From JAICYJ01 sp045806525 (lineage in GTDB: Bacteria > Actinomycetota > Thermoleophilia > Gaiellales > JAICJC01): a DNA stretch of 64,000 bases. The stretch is taken from the NCBI GenBank assembly GCA_045806525.1, contig JBJMJD010000050.1:21991-85990 (forward strand), written 5' to 3'. Positions 53,054 through 61,598 of the stretch are shown here, piece by piece (within the stretch, counting starts at the first letter, position 1; the number at the start of each line of letters is the position of its first letter). A program made the position numbers and the translations under genes. The notes beneath the pieces were generated by a model. That model was not told the origin of the DNA, did no database searches, and saw only the letters and a list, made by a program, of their open reading frames with translations.

Positions 53054-54715
53054 TCAGCCCAGCATCGCGGCGGCGTGGCGCAGCGCGGTCTCGTCGCCCT
53101 CGAGGCCGCCCAGCATGCGCGCAACCTCCTCGACGATCGCGTCGCCCTCGAGCCGGGCGACGGCCGTCACGGCCGGATCACCCTGGGCCTTCTCGACCCG
53201 GAAGTGCACGTCGGCCGACCCGGCGATCTGGGGAAGGTGGGTGATGCACAGCAGCTGCGCGCCGGCCGACAGGCGCTTCAGCTTCTCGGCCACCGCGTGG
53301 GCCGTGCGCCCGCCCACGCCCGCGTCGACCTCATCCAGCAGCAGCGTGGCAGCACCGCCCGCCGACCGCGCCACGACCCGCACCGCCAGCGCGATCCGCG
53401 ACAGCTCGCCTCCCGAGGCAACGCTCGCGATCGGGCCCGGCGGCAGGCCGGCGTTGGCGGCCAGGAGCAGCGTCACCCGGTCGGCGCCGCGCGCACCCAG
53501 CTCGACCGGTTCGATCTGCACCTGCAGCCGTGCGCCATCCATGCCGAGGCCTGCCAGCTCCGCCTCGACCGCCTGCGAGAATTGCTTCGCGGCCTTGCGG
53601 CGGGCGGCGTGCAGGCGTGCGGCCGCGCGCTCAGCCGCGGTCGTGGCCTCGGCCAGGGCGGCCTCCAGCCCGGCCAGCCGGCGTCCTCCGGTGTCGATCA
53701 GGTCGAGCGCTGCCTGCGCCTCCGCGCAGCGGGCCGGTAGGTCGTCGGCGCGGGCCCCGAAGCGGTGCTCGAGCTCCGAGAACAGGAGCAGACGCCGCTC
53801 GACGTGCTCGAGCCGGCCGGGCTCCGGCTCGAGGCCGTCCAGCTGGGCGCGCAGCTCGACAGCCGCCTCCTGCATGCGCAGCGAGGAGTCGCGCAGCTCG
53901 GCCGCCACCGCCCCCAGCTCCGGCTGGTAGCGCTCGGCATCGGCGAGCAGCTCGGCCGCGCGCGCGGCCAGGCTGAGCGCGCCGTCACCGTCCTCCGGGT
54001 TGACGAGCGCGGCCGCCCCGGCGATCGCCGCCACGAGCTCGTCCAGATGCCGCAGCCGCTCGCGCTCCTGGGCGAGCGCGCCGGGCTCGCCGGGATCGAT
54101 GGCGGCCTCACCGACGCGACCCACCAGCTGCTCGAGCTCGCCGCGCCGGCGCTCGGCGTCGGCGGCGGCCTGCCGCGCCTGCGCCAGCTGCTCGCGGGCC
54201 GCGCGCAGCTCGCGCCAGGCGGCGGCCATCGCGGAGCGCAGCGCGTCGTTGCCGGCGGCAGAATCGAGCAGGTCGAGCTGGGTGGCGGGACGGGCCAGGC
54301 GCCGCGCCTCGTGCTGCGAGGACACCTCGAGCAGCAGCTCGCCCAGCTGCGCGAGGTCGTCGCGGGCGCAGCTCCGCCCCCATACCAGCGCCCGGCTGCG
54401 GCCGCTGGCGGCGATCCGCCGCGCCACCACCAGCGTCGTCTCGCCCTCGGGCCGCAGCGCCGTCACCGCCTCCGGAGCGTGCTGATCGAAGAACCCGTCG
54501 GCGACCGCGAACTCCGCCTCGACGTAGGTCTCCGCTCCGTGCGGGCCGACCGTGCCGGCAGCCGGCGCTGCACCGGCCAGCAGCCCGATCGCCTGGGCGA
54601 GCATCGTCTTGCCGGCGCCCGTCTCGCCGGTAAACACGTTCAACCCCGGCCCCAGCTCCAGCTCGGCGTGGTCGATCAGGGCGAGGTTGTCGATCTGCAG
54701 GCGCAGCAGGGTCAC
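53054..54715 (-). CDS. recN: DNA repair protein RecN
   Basis: SMC-like ATPase of double-strand break repair. LALIDHAELELGPGLNVFTGETGAGKTML holds the Walker A (ends GETGAGKT). Two long coiled-coil arms with Ala/Arg-rich sequence fill residues about 150-380, and the C-terminal lobe has VASGGELSRIALAVR and LLLDEVDAGVGGRTA (Walker B). 553 residues. GTG start overlaps the nadK stop. No LexA box is visible here, unlike E. coli recN. Last gene of the aroQ-recN operon. Confidence 0.95.
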   Translation of the reverse strand: MTLLRLQIDNLALIDHAELELGPGLNVFTGETGAGKTMLAQAIGLLAGAAPAAGTVGPHGAETYVEAEFAVADGFFDQHAPEAVTALRPEGETTLVVARRIAASGRSRALVWGRSCARDDLAQLGELLLEVSSQHEARRLARPATQLDLLDSAAGNDALRSAMAAAWRELRAAREQLAQARQAAADAERRRGELEQLVGRVGEAAIDPGEPGALAQERERLRHLDELVAAIAGAAALVNPEDGDGALSLAARAAELLADAERYQPELGAVAAELRDSSLRMQEAAVELRAQLDGLEPEPGRLEHVERRLLLFSELEHRFGARADDLPARCAEAQAALDLIDTGGRRLAGLEAALAEATTAAERAAARLHAARRKAAKQFSQAVEAELAGLGMDGARLQVQIEPVELGARGADRVTLLLAANAGLPPGPIASVASGGELSRIALAVRVVARSAGGAATLLLDEVDAGVGGRTAHAVAEKLKRLSAGAQLLCITHLPQIAGSADVHFRVEKAQGDPAVTAVARLEGDAIVEEVARMLGGLEGDETALRHAAAMLG

Positions 54716-55515
54716 GCCGTGAACGTCTCCCGGTAGCGGCTGAAGAACGAGGTGCCGGCCAGCCGCGCCAACCGCGCGCGCTGCTCCCCCATGCCCACCG
54801 TCATGCGCCCGCCGGGCGGCACGTCGCCCATCGTGTGGCCGTCCTGCACCACCTGCAGGGGGACGTCGTCGGAGCGGTTGTGCACCTCGACCCGGTGCTC
54901 CTCACCCAGCACCATGGAGCGGGCGTGCAGCGAGTGCGGCGACGCGAACGAGAGCACGAAGGCGTCGGCCCCCCACGCCAGCACCGGGCCGCCGGCCGAG
55001 AGGTTGTAGGCGGTGGAACCGGTGGGCGTGGCCAGGATCGCGCCGTCGCAGCCGACCTCGCCCAGCGACGTGCCGTCGACGCACCACTCGAGGATCACCA
55101 TCCGGCCCAAAATGCCGCTGGTGAGCACGATGTCGTTGACCGCCACCAGGTCGTGCAGGCCGTCGTGGCCGCGCAGCGTGGGCAGGTCGATCACCTCGTA
55201 GCCACCGCGGAAGGCCTGCTCGATCCCGGGCTCCAGCTGGTCGGCGTCGACGCTCGTCAGGAAGCCGACCCGGCCGAAGTTGACGCCGAGGCAAGGCACC
55301 TCGGTGCCGAGGTAGCGGTGCAGCGCCCGCAGCGTGGTGCCGTCGCCGCCCAGCACGACCACCAGCTCCGCGCTCGTGTCCTCGACCAGCTCCACGCCGC
55401 ATCGCTCGGCGACCGCGCGCAGGCGGTCGGCCGCGTCGCCGATCCGCTCGATGCGGCCGTGTGTGACCACGGCCGCCCGCGTCACCGGCCCGCTAGCCGG
55501 GGTTGTGGACAGCAT
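54712..55515 (-). CDS. nadK: NAD kinase
   Basis: Phosphorylates NAD to NADP. VVVLGGDGTTLRALHRY is the GGDG nucleotide motif, AVNDIVLTS the NAD site, and ATPTGSTAYNLSAGGPVL the conserved glycine-rich loop. The start ATG 55515 (267 residues) has GGAG 7 nt upstream and overlaps the tlyA stop by 23 bp; GTG 55485 is the alternative. Conserved between tlyA and recN in actinobacteria. Confidence 0.95.
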   Translation of the reverse strand: MLSTTPASGPVTRAAVVTHGRIERIGDAADRLRAVAERCGVELVEDTSAELVVVLGGDGTTLRALHRYLGTEVPCLGVNFGRVGFLTSVDADQLEPGIEQAFRGGYEVIDLPTLRGHDGLHDLVAVNDIVLTSGILGRMVILEWCVDGTSLGEVGCDGAILATPTGSTAYNLSAGGPVLAWGADAFVLSFASPHSLHARSMVLGEEHRVEVHNRSDDVPLQVVQDGHTMGDVPPGGRMTVGMGEQRARLARLAGTSFFSRYRETFTA

Positions 55516-56296
55516 CTCGGATCTCCGCGTCGACATCGACCTCGCGCTCCTCGCTCACCGGATGGCCGGGCGAGGCGAGGTACAGGAGGTACTCGCGGTT
55601 GCCCGCCGGCCCCGGGTGGGAAGAATCGCACACGCCCAGGATGGCGGAGCCCGATCGCGTCACGAACGCGCAAAGATCGTGCAACACCTGAGCGCGCACC
55701 GCCGGGTCGCGCACCACCCCGTCCCCTACCAGCTCACGTCCGGCTTCGAACTGCGGCTTCACCAGCACGATCGCACGCCACTGCGGGGCGGCGGCCGCAA
55801 CCACCGGCGGCAGCACCAGCCGCAGCGAGATGAACGACACGTCGGCCGTCACGAACCCGGGTCGGTAGGACAGGTCGGCCGCCGTCAGCGCGCGCGCGTT
55901 CATGCGCTCGATCACGTGCACGGAGGGGTTCGAGCCCAGCCGCTCGTGCAGCTGGCCACGGCCCACATCCAGCGCGATCACCTCGGCTGCGCCGTGCTGC
56001 AGGAGGCAGTCCGTGAAGCCGCCGGTCGAGGCGCCCACGTCCAGGCAGCGCTCGCCGGTCACGTCCACGCGCCAGCGGCGCAGGCCGGTCTCGAGCTTGT
56101 CGCCGCCGCGGGACACGTACCGCGGACGCTCGGTGACGGCGATGTCGGCGCCGGCTGCGACGGCGGCGCCTGCCTTGTCCACCATCCTCCCGCCGACGGT
56201 CACGCGCCCCGCCATCACCAGCGCCTGTGCACGGCTGCGGTTCTCGGCCAGGCCGCGCTCGACCAGCTCGGCGTCCAGGCGACGGCGCGACGTCAT
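55493..56296 (-). CDS. tlyA: TlyA-type rRNA 2'-O-methyltransferase (hemolysin family)
   Basis: N-terminal S4 domain (RLDAELVERGLAENRSRAQALV) and FtsJ-like methyltransferase with CLDVGASTGGFTDCLLQ for SAM binding, then DVSFISLRLVLP and VLVKPQFEAG. 267 residues. TlyA methylates 16S and 23S rRNA in actinobacteria, and its loss gives capreomycin resistance. ATGA overlap with the GrpB gene upstream. Confidence 0.93.
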   Translation of the reverse strand: MTSRRRLDAELVERGLAENRSRAQALVMAGRVTVGGRMVDKAGAAVAAGADIAVTERPRYVSRGGDKLETGLRRWRVDVTGERCLDVGASTGGFTDCLLQHGAAEVIALDVGRGQLHERLGSNPSVHVIERMNARALTAADLSYRPGFVTADVSFISLRLVLPPVVAAAAPQWRAIVLVKPQFEAGRELVGDGVVRDPAVRAQVLHDLCAFVTRSGSAILGVCDSSHPGPAGNREYLLYLASPGHPVSEEREVDVDAEIRDAVHNPG

Positions 56297-56772
56297 GGCG
56301 GCAGGATAGAAGCGTCCTGGAGGCGGCGGATGATCGGCGTCTTTGCCTCCGTGTAGGCAAGGACGTCCTCATGCTCCGCGGCCAGGCGCAGCTTCTCTTC
56401 CTGGTAGGCGGCCCGCGCAGCCGCGTCGCGCCGTAGCAGGTCGCGGAAGGCGAGGTGGCGCCGGGCCCAGTCGCCGCCCGCAGCGCACACGTGGACATGG
56501 TAGGGCCGGCGGTCGAAGAACTCGTGGTCGTCGTCGTCCGGGTGGTGCACGTAGCCGAGCGCCAGCAGCGGGTCGCGGTATGCGCCCCGGGGCCTCATCC
56601 ACCGCACCTGCGCCTGGATATCGATCCACGGCTTGGCCGCGAGCCCCGGCACCGCCGTCGATCCGATGTGGTCGATCCGCACCGCAACGTCGCCCAGCGC
56701 CGCGGCCAGACGGTCGCGCTCTGACGCGTACATGCCGGGCCAGGCGGCGTCGTAGGGCACGACGGCGATCAC
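56293..56772 (-). CDS. GrpB/UPF0157 nucleotidyltransferase-fold protein
   Basis: 159 residues. VRIDHIGSTAVPGLAAKPWIDIQ is the hallmark block (HIGSTAVPGLAAKP), followed by HVHVCAAGGDWARRHLAFRDLLR. GrpB proteins have a minimal nucleotidyltransferase fold of unknown cellular role. A GTG start overlaps the ispA stop as GTGA; insertion between ispA and tlyA is not part of the usual order. Confidence 0.88.
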   Translation of the reverse strand: MIAVVPYDAAWPGMYASERDRLAAALGDVAVRIDHIGSTAVPGLAAKPWIDIQAQVRWMRPRGAYRDPLLALGYVHHPDDDDHEFFDRRPYHVHVCAAGGDWARRHLAFRDLLRRDAAARAAYQEEKLRLAAEHEDVLAYTEAKTPIIRRLQDASILPP

Positions 56773-57554
56773 GCGCTGCGGCGTGCGATCAGCTCTGTCA
56801 GCTCCGCCAGCTGCGAGCGGTCGCCGTCGATCGCCGCCAGCAGCTCGAGGGCGCGCTCGTGCGACTCGTGCGCCATCTCGCGGGCCCGATCGCGGCCGAG
56901 TAGCGTGACGTAGCTGGGCTCGCCGTCGGAGCCGTCGTCGAGCACGTCGTCGACGATCTGGAACAGCAGGCCCAGCTCGGCGGCGAACCTGCGGTACGGG
57001 AGCTGATCGTCGGGCGGCAGCCCCGCCACCCACAGGCCGCAGGCCACCGACGCCTCGATCAGCGCGCCGGTCTTGAGCCGGTGCAACCGCGCCAGGTCGT
57101 CCTCGGTGGGGGCGGCCGCGGTCACGTCCAGGTACTGCCCGTCGATCATCGCCGCCACGCCATCCGAGAGCTCCCCCAGCACCGCCAGCCTCACGTCCGC
57201 GGGCTCGGCCAGGTGCCGGATGACGTGGCTGTAGGCGGCGTTCAGCAGCGCGTCCCCGGCCAGCACCGCCACCGCCTCGCCGTAGCGAACGTGGCTGGCG
57301 GGCCGGCCTCGCCGCAGGTCGTCGTCGTCGAGCGCCGGCAGGTCATCGTGGACGAGCGAGAAGGCGTGGATCATCTCCAGGGCGGCGGCGGCGGGCAGCG
57401 CCCGCTCCGGATCGCCGCCCGCGGCCCTGGCCGCGGCCAGGCACAGCCGCGGTCGCACCCGCTTTCCCGGCGACAGCAGCGAGTAGCGGACAGCGTCGTC
57501 CATGCCGTCGAGCTGGGACTGGGCGGCCAGGCCCTCCAGGTACGGCTCGATCAG
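56769..57554 (-). CDS. ispA: Polyprenyl (farnesyl/geranylgeranyl) diphosphate synthase, probable CTG start
   Basis: Trans-prenyltransferase that condenses IPP with allylic diphosphates. First aspartate motif HDDLPALDDDDLRRGRP, second FQIVDDVLDD, GKRVRPRL for IPP binding and KTGALIEAS. The first ATG (57503) would cut off the helix IEPYLEGLAAQSQLDG that precedes the RYSLL-GKR block in this family. A CTG at 57554 overlapping the xseB stop (CTGA) restores it, giving 261 residues. Alanine-glutamate content before the first motif suggests a short product. Next to xseB as in other genomes. Confidence 0.93.
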   Translation of the reverse strand: MIEPYLEGLAAQSQLDGMDDAVRYSLLSPGKRVRPRLCLAAARAAGGDPERALPAAAALEMIHAFSLVHDDLPALDDDDLRRGRPASHVRYGEAVAVLAGDALLNAAYSHVIRHLAEPADVRLAVLGELSDGVAAMIDGQYLDVTAAAPTEDDLARLHRLKTGALIEASVACGLWVAGLPPDDQLPYRRFAAELGLLFQIVDDVLDDGSDGEPSYVTLLGRDRAREMAHESHERALELLAAIDGDRSQLAELTELIARRSA

Positions 57555-57739
57555 GGCGAGGGCTCCGTCGTCTCGAGCCCCTCCGCGCGGCGCTCGATCT
57601 CGTCCAGCGCCTGCTGAGCGAGCTGCGTGATCTGCTCGAGCAGCTCGGCCGTCTCGGCGGGGTCCAGCTGCTCGCCGTCCAGCCGTCCGCGCAGCTGCTC
57701 GATCTGTGTCGCCAACTCTGCAAGCACGTCGTCGCTCAG
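57551..57739 (-). CDS. xseB: Exodeoxyribonuclease VII small subunit-like protein, probable CTG start
   Basis: 62 residues: ELATQIEQLRGRLDGEQLD followed by ELLEQITQLAQQALDEIERR matches the two-helix XseB pattern, and it sits between nusB and ispA where xseB normally lies. The start is a CTG that forms CTGA with the nusB stop and has GGGGGTGGG a few bases upstream; the first GTG (57727, 58 residues) has no ribosome site at proper distance. No xseA is in the window, which is odd. The identification leans on synteny. Confidence 0.65.
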   Translation of the reverse strand: MSDDVLAELATQIEQLRGRLDGEQLDPAETAELLEQITQLAQQALDEIERRAEGLETTEPSP

Positions 57740-58137
57740 GTTCCCACCCCCTCGGTGCGTGCGATCCGGCCCAGGATACCGTTCACGAGCGTCGCCGCCT
57801 CGGGCGAGGCGTAGCGCTTGGCGAGCGTCACGGCCTCGTCGATGGCCACCGCGGCCGGCACGTCCCCGTCGCTCATCTCCCACACCGCCAGCCGCAGGAT
57901 GTTCCGCTCCAGCACGGCCATCCGCTCGCTCGTCCAGCCCTGCGCGGCCTCGTCGATGGCATGGTCAAGGCGCTCGCGGGACGCCCAGACGCCCTCCGCA
58001 CGCACACGGGTGAAGTCGCTGACGGGCTCGCCGGTGTCGCGCTGGTAGGCCTCGTAGAGCGACGTGAACGGCTCGTCCATCAGATCGTGCTGGTAGAGCA
58101 GGAAGGCTGCCGCCTTGCGCTCGCCGCGACGGCTCAT
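57736..58137 (-). CDS. nusB: Transcription antitermination factor NusB
   Basis: RNA-binding all-helical partner of NusE in rRNA antitermination. RRGERKAAAFLLYQHDLMD at the start, RMAVLERNILRLAVWEM and VPAAVAIDEAVTLAKRYASPEAATLVNGIL (start VPAAVAIDEAVTLAKRY) are the family blocks. 133 residues from the ATG at 58137, in an ATGA overlap with asp23. Confidence 0.95.
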   Translation of the reverse strand: MSRRGERKAAAFLLYQHDLMDEPFTSLYEAYQRDTGEPVSDFTRVRAEGVWASRERLDHAIDEAAQGWTSERMAVLERNILRLAVWEMSDGDVPAAVAIDEAVTLAKRYASPEAATLVNGILGRIARTEGVGT

Positions 58138-58454
58138 CGCTCCACGCCCGTCACGGTGACGTCCACCGAGCGCACCGGCAGTCCGGTCATGCCGATCACG
58201 GCGGCCGCCACCTGCTCGCGCACGTCCGCGGCGGCGCGGCGCAACGGCACGCCGTAGGAGGCCGCCACATCCACGTCGAAAGCGACCCCGCGGGTGTCCA
58301 GCTCCCAGCTGACCGCGCCCCGCCGGCCCGGCAGCACGCGCGACACGCGGCCGGGCTGATCGAGGCGCACGCCCTCCACCCGACCGACGGCGCCACGGAC
58401 GATCGAGACGAGTGCCTCGTCGGCGATGGTCGCGTTCGCCAGCTGCACGCTCAT
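58134..58454 (-). CDS. Asp23/Gls24 (YqhY-like) protein
   Basis: 106 residues: TIADEALVSIVRGAVGRVEGV, VAFDVDVAASYGVPL and VREQVAAAVIGMTGLPVRSVDVTV (cut: VIGMTGLPVRSVDV) are the DUF322 blocks. In Bacillus the orthologue YqhY sits between accC and nusB as here, and affects fatty acid synthesis and acetyl-CoA carboxylase balance. ATGA overlap with accC. Confidence 0.92.
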   Translation of the reverse strand: MSVQLANATIADEALVSIVRGAVGRVEGVRLDQPGRVSRVLPGRRGAVSWELDTRGVAFDVDVAASYGVPLRRAAADVREQVAAAVIGMTGLPVRSVDVTVTGVER

Positions 58455-59818
58455 GCCACCTGCTCCGCCAGCGACGGCAGCGCGCCGCGGGCGTCGTCGA
58501 GGTATGCGGTCGTGTAGCGGCCGGAGCCAAAGCGGGGCTCGTCCAGGATCTCCAGGAACAGCTCGCGAGTGGTGGCGACGCCCTCGATCTCGAGCTCGCC
58601 CAGCGCACGGCGGGCTCTCGCCATGGCCTGCTCGCGGTCGCCGCCGTGGACGATCACCTTGGCCAGCAGCGAGTCGTAGAACGGCGGCACCCGGTAGCCC
58701 TCGTAGGCGTGGGTGTCGACGCGCACGCCGGCGCCGAGCGGCGGGCGGAAGCGGCTGACCGTGCCGGCCGCCGGCATGAACCCGCGGCGGGGATCCTCAC
58801 AGTTGATGCGAAACTCGATGGCGTGGCCGACCAGCGGCGCCAGGCCGGTGGCCGGCAGCTGCTCCCCGCCGGCGATCCGCAGCTGCCAGACGGCGATGTC
58901 GATGCCGGTGAGCAGCTCCGACACGGGGTGCTCGACCTGCAGGCGGGTGTTCATCTCGATGAACGAGAAAGCCCCGTCGCGGTCGACCAGGAACTCGACG
59001 GTGCCGGCGTTGACGTAGTCGCAGGCGCTGCAGGCGCGGCCCGCGGCCTCGGCCATCGCGGCACGGGTCGCCTCGTCCAGCGCCGGGCTCGGCCCCTCCT
59101 CGATCAGCTTCTGGTGCCTGCGCTGCACCGAGCAGTCCCGCTCGCCCAGCACCAGCACGCCGCCCTCGCCGTCGGCCAGCACCTGCATCTCGACATGGCG
59201 CGGCTCGACGATCGCCTTCTCGAGGTACATGCTGCCGTCGCCGAAGGCGCTCTCGGCCTCGGCCGACGCCATCCGGTAGGCCTCCTCGACCTGATCCGGC
59301 CCGGCGACCATGCGCATGCCGCGGCCTCCACCACCGGCGGACGCCTTCAGCAGCACCGGATAGCCGACCTCGCCGGCCAGCTCGGCCGCCTCGGCGGCAC
59401 CCGACAGCCGCTCCTGGCTGCCCGGCACCAGCGGCACGCCGGCGCCGGCCATGGTCTGCTTGGCGCGGCTCTTGTCGCCCATCAGCTCGATCGCCTCGGC
59501 GGACGGGCCGACGAACACCAGGTCGTTGTCCTCGCAGGCACGCACGAAGCCGGCGTTCTCGGCCAGAAACCCCCAGCCGGGATGGACGGCATCGCAGCCG
59601 GTGGTCTCGGCGGCCGCGATCAGGTTCGGCACCCGCAGGTAGCTGTCGGTCGCCGCGTGCGGCCCGATGCATACCGCGCCGTCGGCCAGCTCGACCCACA
59701 GGCCCTCACTGTCGGCGGTCGAGTAGACGGCCACAGCCTCCGCGCCGAGGTCATGGCAGGCGCGCACCAGCCGCACGGCCGCCTCCCCGCGGTTCGCGAT
59801 CAGGACGCGGCGCAACAT
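58451..59818 (-). CDS. accC: Biotin carboxylase subunit of acetyl-CoA carboxylase
   Basis: ATP-dependent carboxylation of biotin on the carrier protein. ATP-grasp enzyme: RRVLIANRGEAAVRLVRA, VHPGWGFLAENAGF, LLKASAGGGGRGMR glycine loop, ERDCSVQRRHQKLIEEGP, VEFLVDRDGAFSFIEMNTRLQVEHPV (cut: FIEMNTRLQVEHPV). 455 residues, full length. It lies 7 bp after the gene encoding its biotinyl partner. The transferase subunits accA/accD are not in the window. Confidence 0.96.
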   Translation of the reverse strand: MLRRVLIANRGEAAVRLVRACHDLGAEAVAVYSTADSEGLWVELADGAVCIGPHAATDSYLRVPNLIAAAETTGCDAVHPGWGFLAENAGFVRACEDNDLVFVGPSAEAIELMGDKSRAKQTMAGAGVPLVPGSQERLSGAAEAAELAGEVGYPVLLKASAGGGGRGMRMVAGPDQVEEAYRMASAEAESAFGDGSMYLEKAIVEPRHVEMQVLADGEGGVLVLGERDCSVQRRHQKLIEEGPSPALDEATRAAMAEAAGRACSACDYVNAGTVEFLVDRDGAFSFIEMNTRLQVEHPVSELLTGIDIAVWQLRIAGGEQLPATGLAPLVGHAIEFRINCEDPRRGFMPAAGTVSRFRPPLGAGVRVDTHAYEGYRVPPFYDSLLAKVIVHGGDREQAMARARRALGELEIEGVATTRELFLEILDEPRFGSGRYTTAYLDDARGALPSLAEQVA

Positions 59819-59825
59819 CGCAAAT

Positions 59826-61598
59826 CTACGCCAGTTCCAGCTCGAACAACGGCTGGCCGTACTCGACCGGCTCCGCGTTGCCGACCAGCACCGCGCGGAT
59901 CACGCCCGCGTGCTCGGACTTGAGCTCGTTGAACAGCTTCATGGCCTCCAGCACGCACAGCACCTGATCGACGGCGACGGTGTCGCCCTCGCTGACGAAC
60001 GGCTCAGCGGTCGGCGAGGGCGAGCGGTAGAACGTCCCGACCATCGGCGACGGCACCGTGACCGTCTGCGACACGCTCGGTGCGGCTGACTCCGCGGCGC
60101 CGTTGTCGGCTGACATGACGGCGGGGGCGGACGCGACGGGAGCAAGCGGCCGGTCGTCCTGGCGGCGGACCGTGATTCGCACGCCCGCGTCCTCGACGGT
60201 GAGCTCTCCGACGTCAGAGCCCTCGACCATCTCGATCAGCTCTCGGATGCGCTCGGACTGGCTGCGCTCGAGCCCGTCGCGCTCCGCATCCTCCCGATCC
60301 CCGCGGCCGCGCAGCGTGGCCAGCAGCCGGCTGGCGTCGTCGCCGAACAGCGCGACCAGCAGCAGATCCTCCTCGCTGGCGGCCAGCCCCTCGGCCCGCA
60401 TCTGGTCGAGGTCGGGTGACGGATCGACGGTCGCGTCGGGGTCGGCGTGGACGGCCGCAGCCGGCGCGATCGCCTGGGGTGGATTGCCGTAGATCCCCGA
60501 CAGGTAGTCGCGCATGTCAGGCGACACCTCGTCCCAGCGCCGGGCCGACAGCACATGGCGCACGGCCTGGCCGGCCAGGATGCCGCCCACCGGCTGGGCC
60601 AGCGGTGGCATCCCGCAGTCGAGGCGCACCTGCTTGAACTCCTCCAGCACCTCGTCCAGGCGGTCTCCGGCGCCCAGCATCCGCAGCCGCGCGTCCAGCT
60701 CGGAGACCAGGCCCACGGGCAGCCGGTTGAAGGCGGTGCGCAGCGTGATGCGGGGCGGGATCGGCAGCGCCGGCATCTGCGACGTGACGTGCTCGTCGAT
60801 GAATTGCGACGCCTCCCAGACGCGGTCGGCATCGACGCCGTGCTCAAGCCCCAGTCCGGTAAGCGAGTCGCACAGCACCTCCCCGGCGACCCGGTGCAGG
60901 GTGTAGGCGACCGGCAGCACGGCCGTGGCGATCGGCTCCGCGCCGTGGCGGGCGGCCTCGATCGCCATCGCCAACGCGTTTCCGCCGGTGCCCTGGCAGT
61001 AGAGGCCGACCGGAAGGCCGGACGCCTCCGCAAGCTCGTTGATGACGCGGTCGCACGTGCCCGGATCGAGCGCGCCGGCCGGGTCGTGCACCAGCACGTG
61101 GTCGGCGCCCAGCTCGGCCAGACGGCGCGCCTTGTCGACCACCCGCGGCAGGTTCGGCATGAAGCCGGAGAAGGCCAGGCCGGCGTACAGGCGGCCGCCC
61201 GCCTCGCGCACGGCCGCGGCGGCCGACTCGAGGTTCTCCACGTCGTTCAGGGGGTCGTGCAGCCGGAAGATCTCGATGCCGCTCTCAGCCGCGCAGAGGA
61301 TGAAGCGGCGCACAAGATCGTCGGACAGCGGCCGTGAGCCGACCAGGAAGCGCCCGCGCAGCGCCATCTGCAGCGGCGTCGTGCGGCAGCGCACTTTGAC
61401 GCCGCGGATCCGCTCCCACGGGCTCTCGGTTCCCTTCTGGACGGCGGCATCGAAGCAGCCGCCGCCGCTCACCTCGAGTGCGGCGAAGCCGGCCTGATCG
61501 AGGATCTCGGCCACCTCCAGCACCCGCGCGGTCGAGATTGTGCCCACCAGGGGCTGCTGGGAGAGCAGGCGGATCGTGGTGTCGACGATGCGGGTCAC
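59826..61598 (-). CDS. AccB-position fusion: degenerate OadA/PycB carboxyltransferase fold plus biotin carboxyl carrier domain
   Basis: 590 residues. 1-440 follows pyruvate carboxylase B/oxaloacetate decarboxylase alpha: LEVSGGGCFD, PWERIRGVKVRCRTTPLQMALRG (start PWERIRGVK), FRLHDPLNDVENL, CGMPPLAQPVGGILAGQAV, DYLSGIYGNPPQ. The catalytic residues are gone. RDAHQS reads RLLSQQ (10-15); the carbamate Lys in KDMAG is His171 (HDPAG); the metal HxHxH reads G198-Y200-Q202. 445-590 is an intact AccB: RELIEMVEGSDVGELTVED, Pro/Ala linker, VPSPMVGTFYRSP, and biotinyl Lys554 in EAMKLFNE. It sits exactly at accB between efp and accC. Likely the working BCCP with a pseudoenzyme N-terminus. Confidence 0.88.
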   Translation of the reverse strand: MTRIVDTTIRLLSQQPLVGTISTARVLEVAEILDQAGFAALEVSGGGCFDAAVQKGTESPWERIRGVKVRCRTTPLQMALRGRFLVGSRPLSDDLVRRFILCAAESGIEIFRLHDPLNDVENLESAAAAVREAGGRLYAGLAFSGFMPNLPRVVDKARRLAELGADHVLVHDPAGALDPGTCDRVINELAEASGLPVGLYCQGTGGNALAMAIEAARHGAEPIATAVLPVAYTLHRVAGEVLCDSLTGLGLEHGVDADRVWEASQFIDEHVTSQMPALPIPPRITLRTAFNRLPVGLVSELDARLRMLGAGDRLDEVLEEFKQVRLDCGMPPLAQPVGGILAGQAVRHVLSARRWDEVSPDMRDYLSGIYGNPPQAIAPAAAVHADPDATVDPSPDLDQMRAEGLAASEEDLLLVALFGDDASRLLATLRGRGDREDAERDGLERSQSERIRELIEMVEGSDVGELTVEDAGVRITVRRQDDRPLAPVASAPAVMSADNGAAESAAPSVSQTVTVPSPMVGTFYRSPSPTAEPFVSEGDTVAVDQVLCVLEAMKLFNELKSEHAGVIRAVLVGNAEPVEYGQPLFELELA

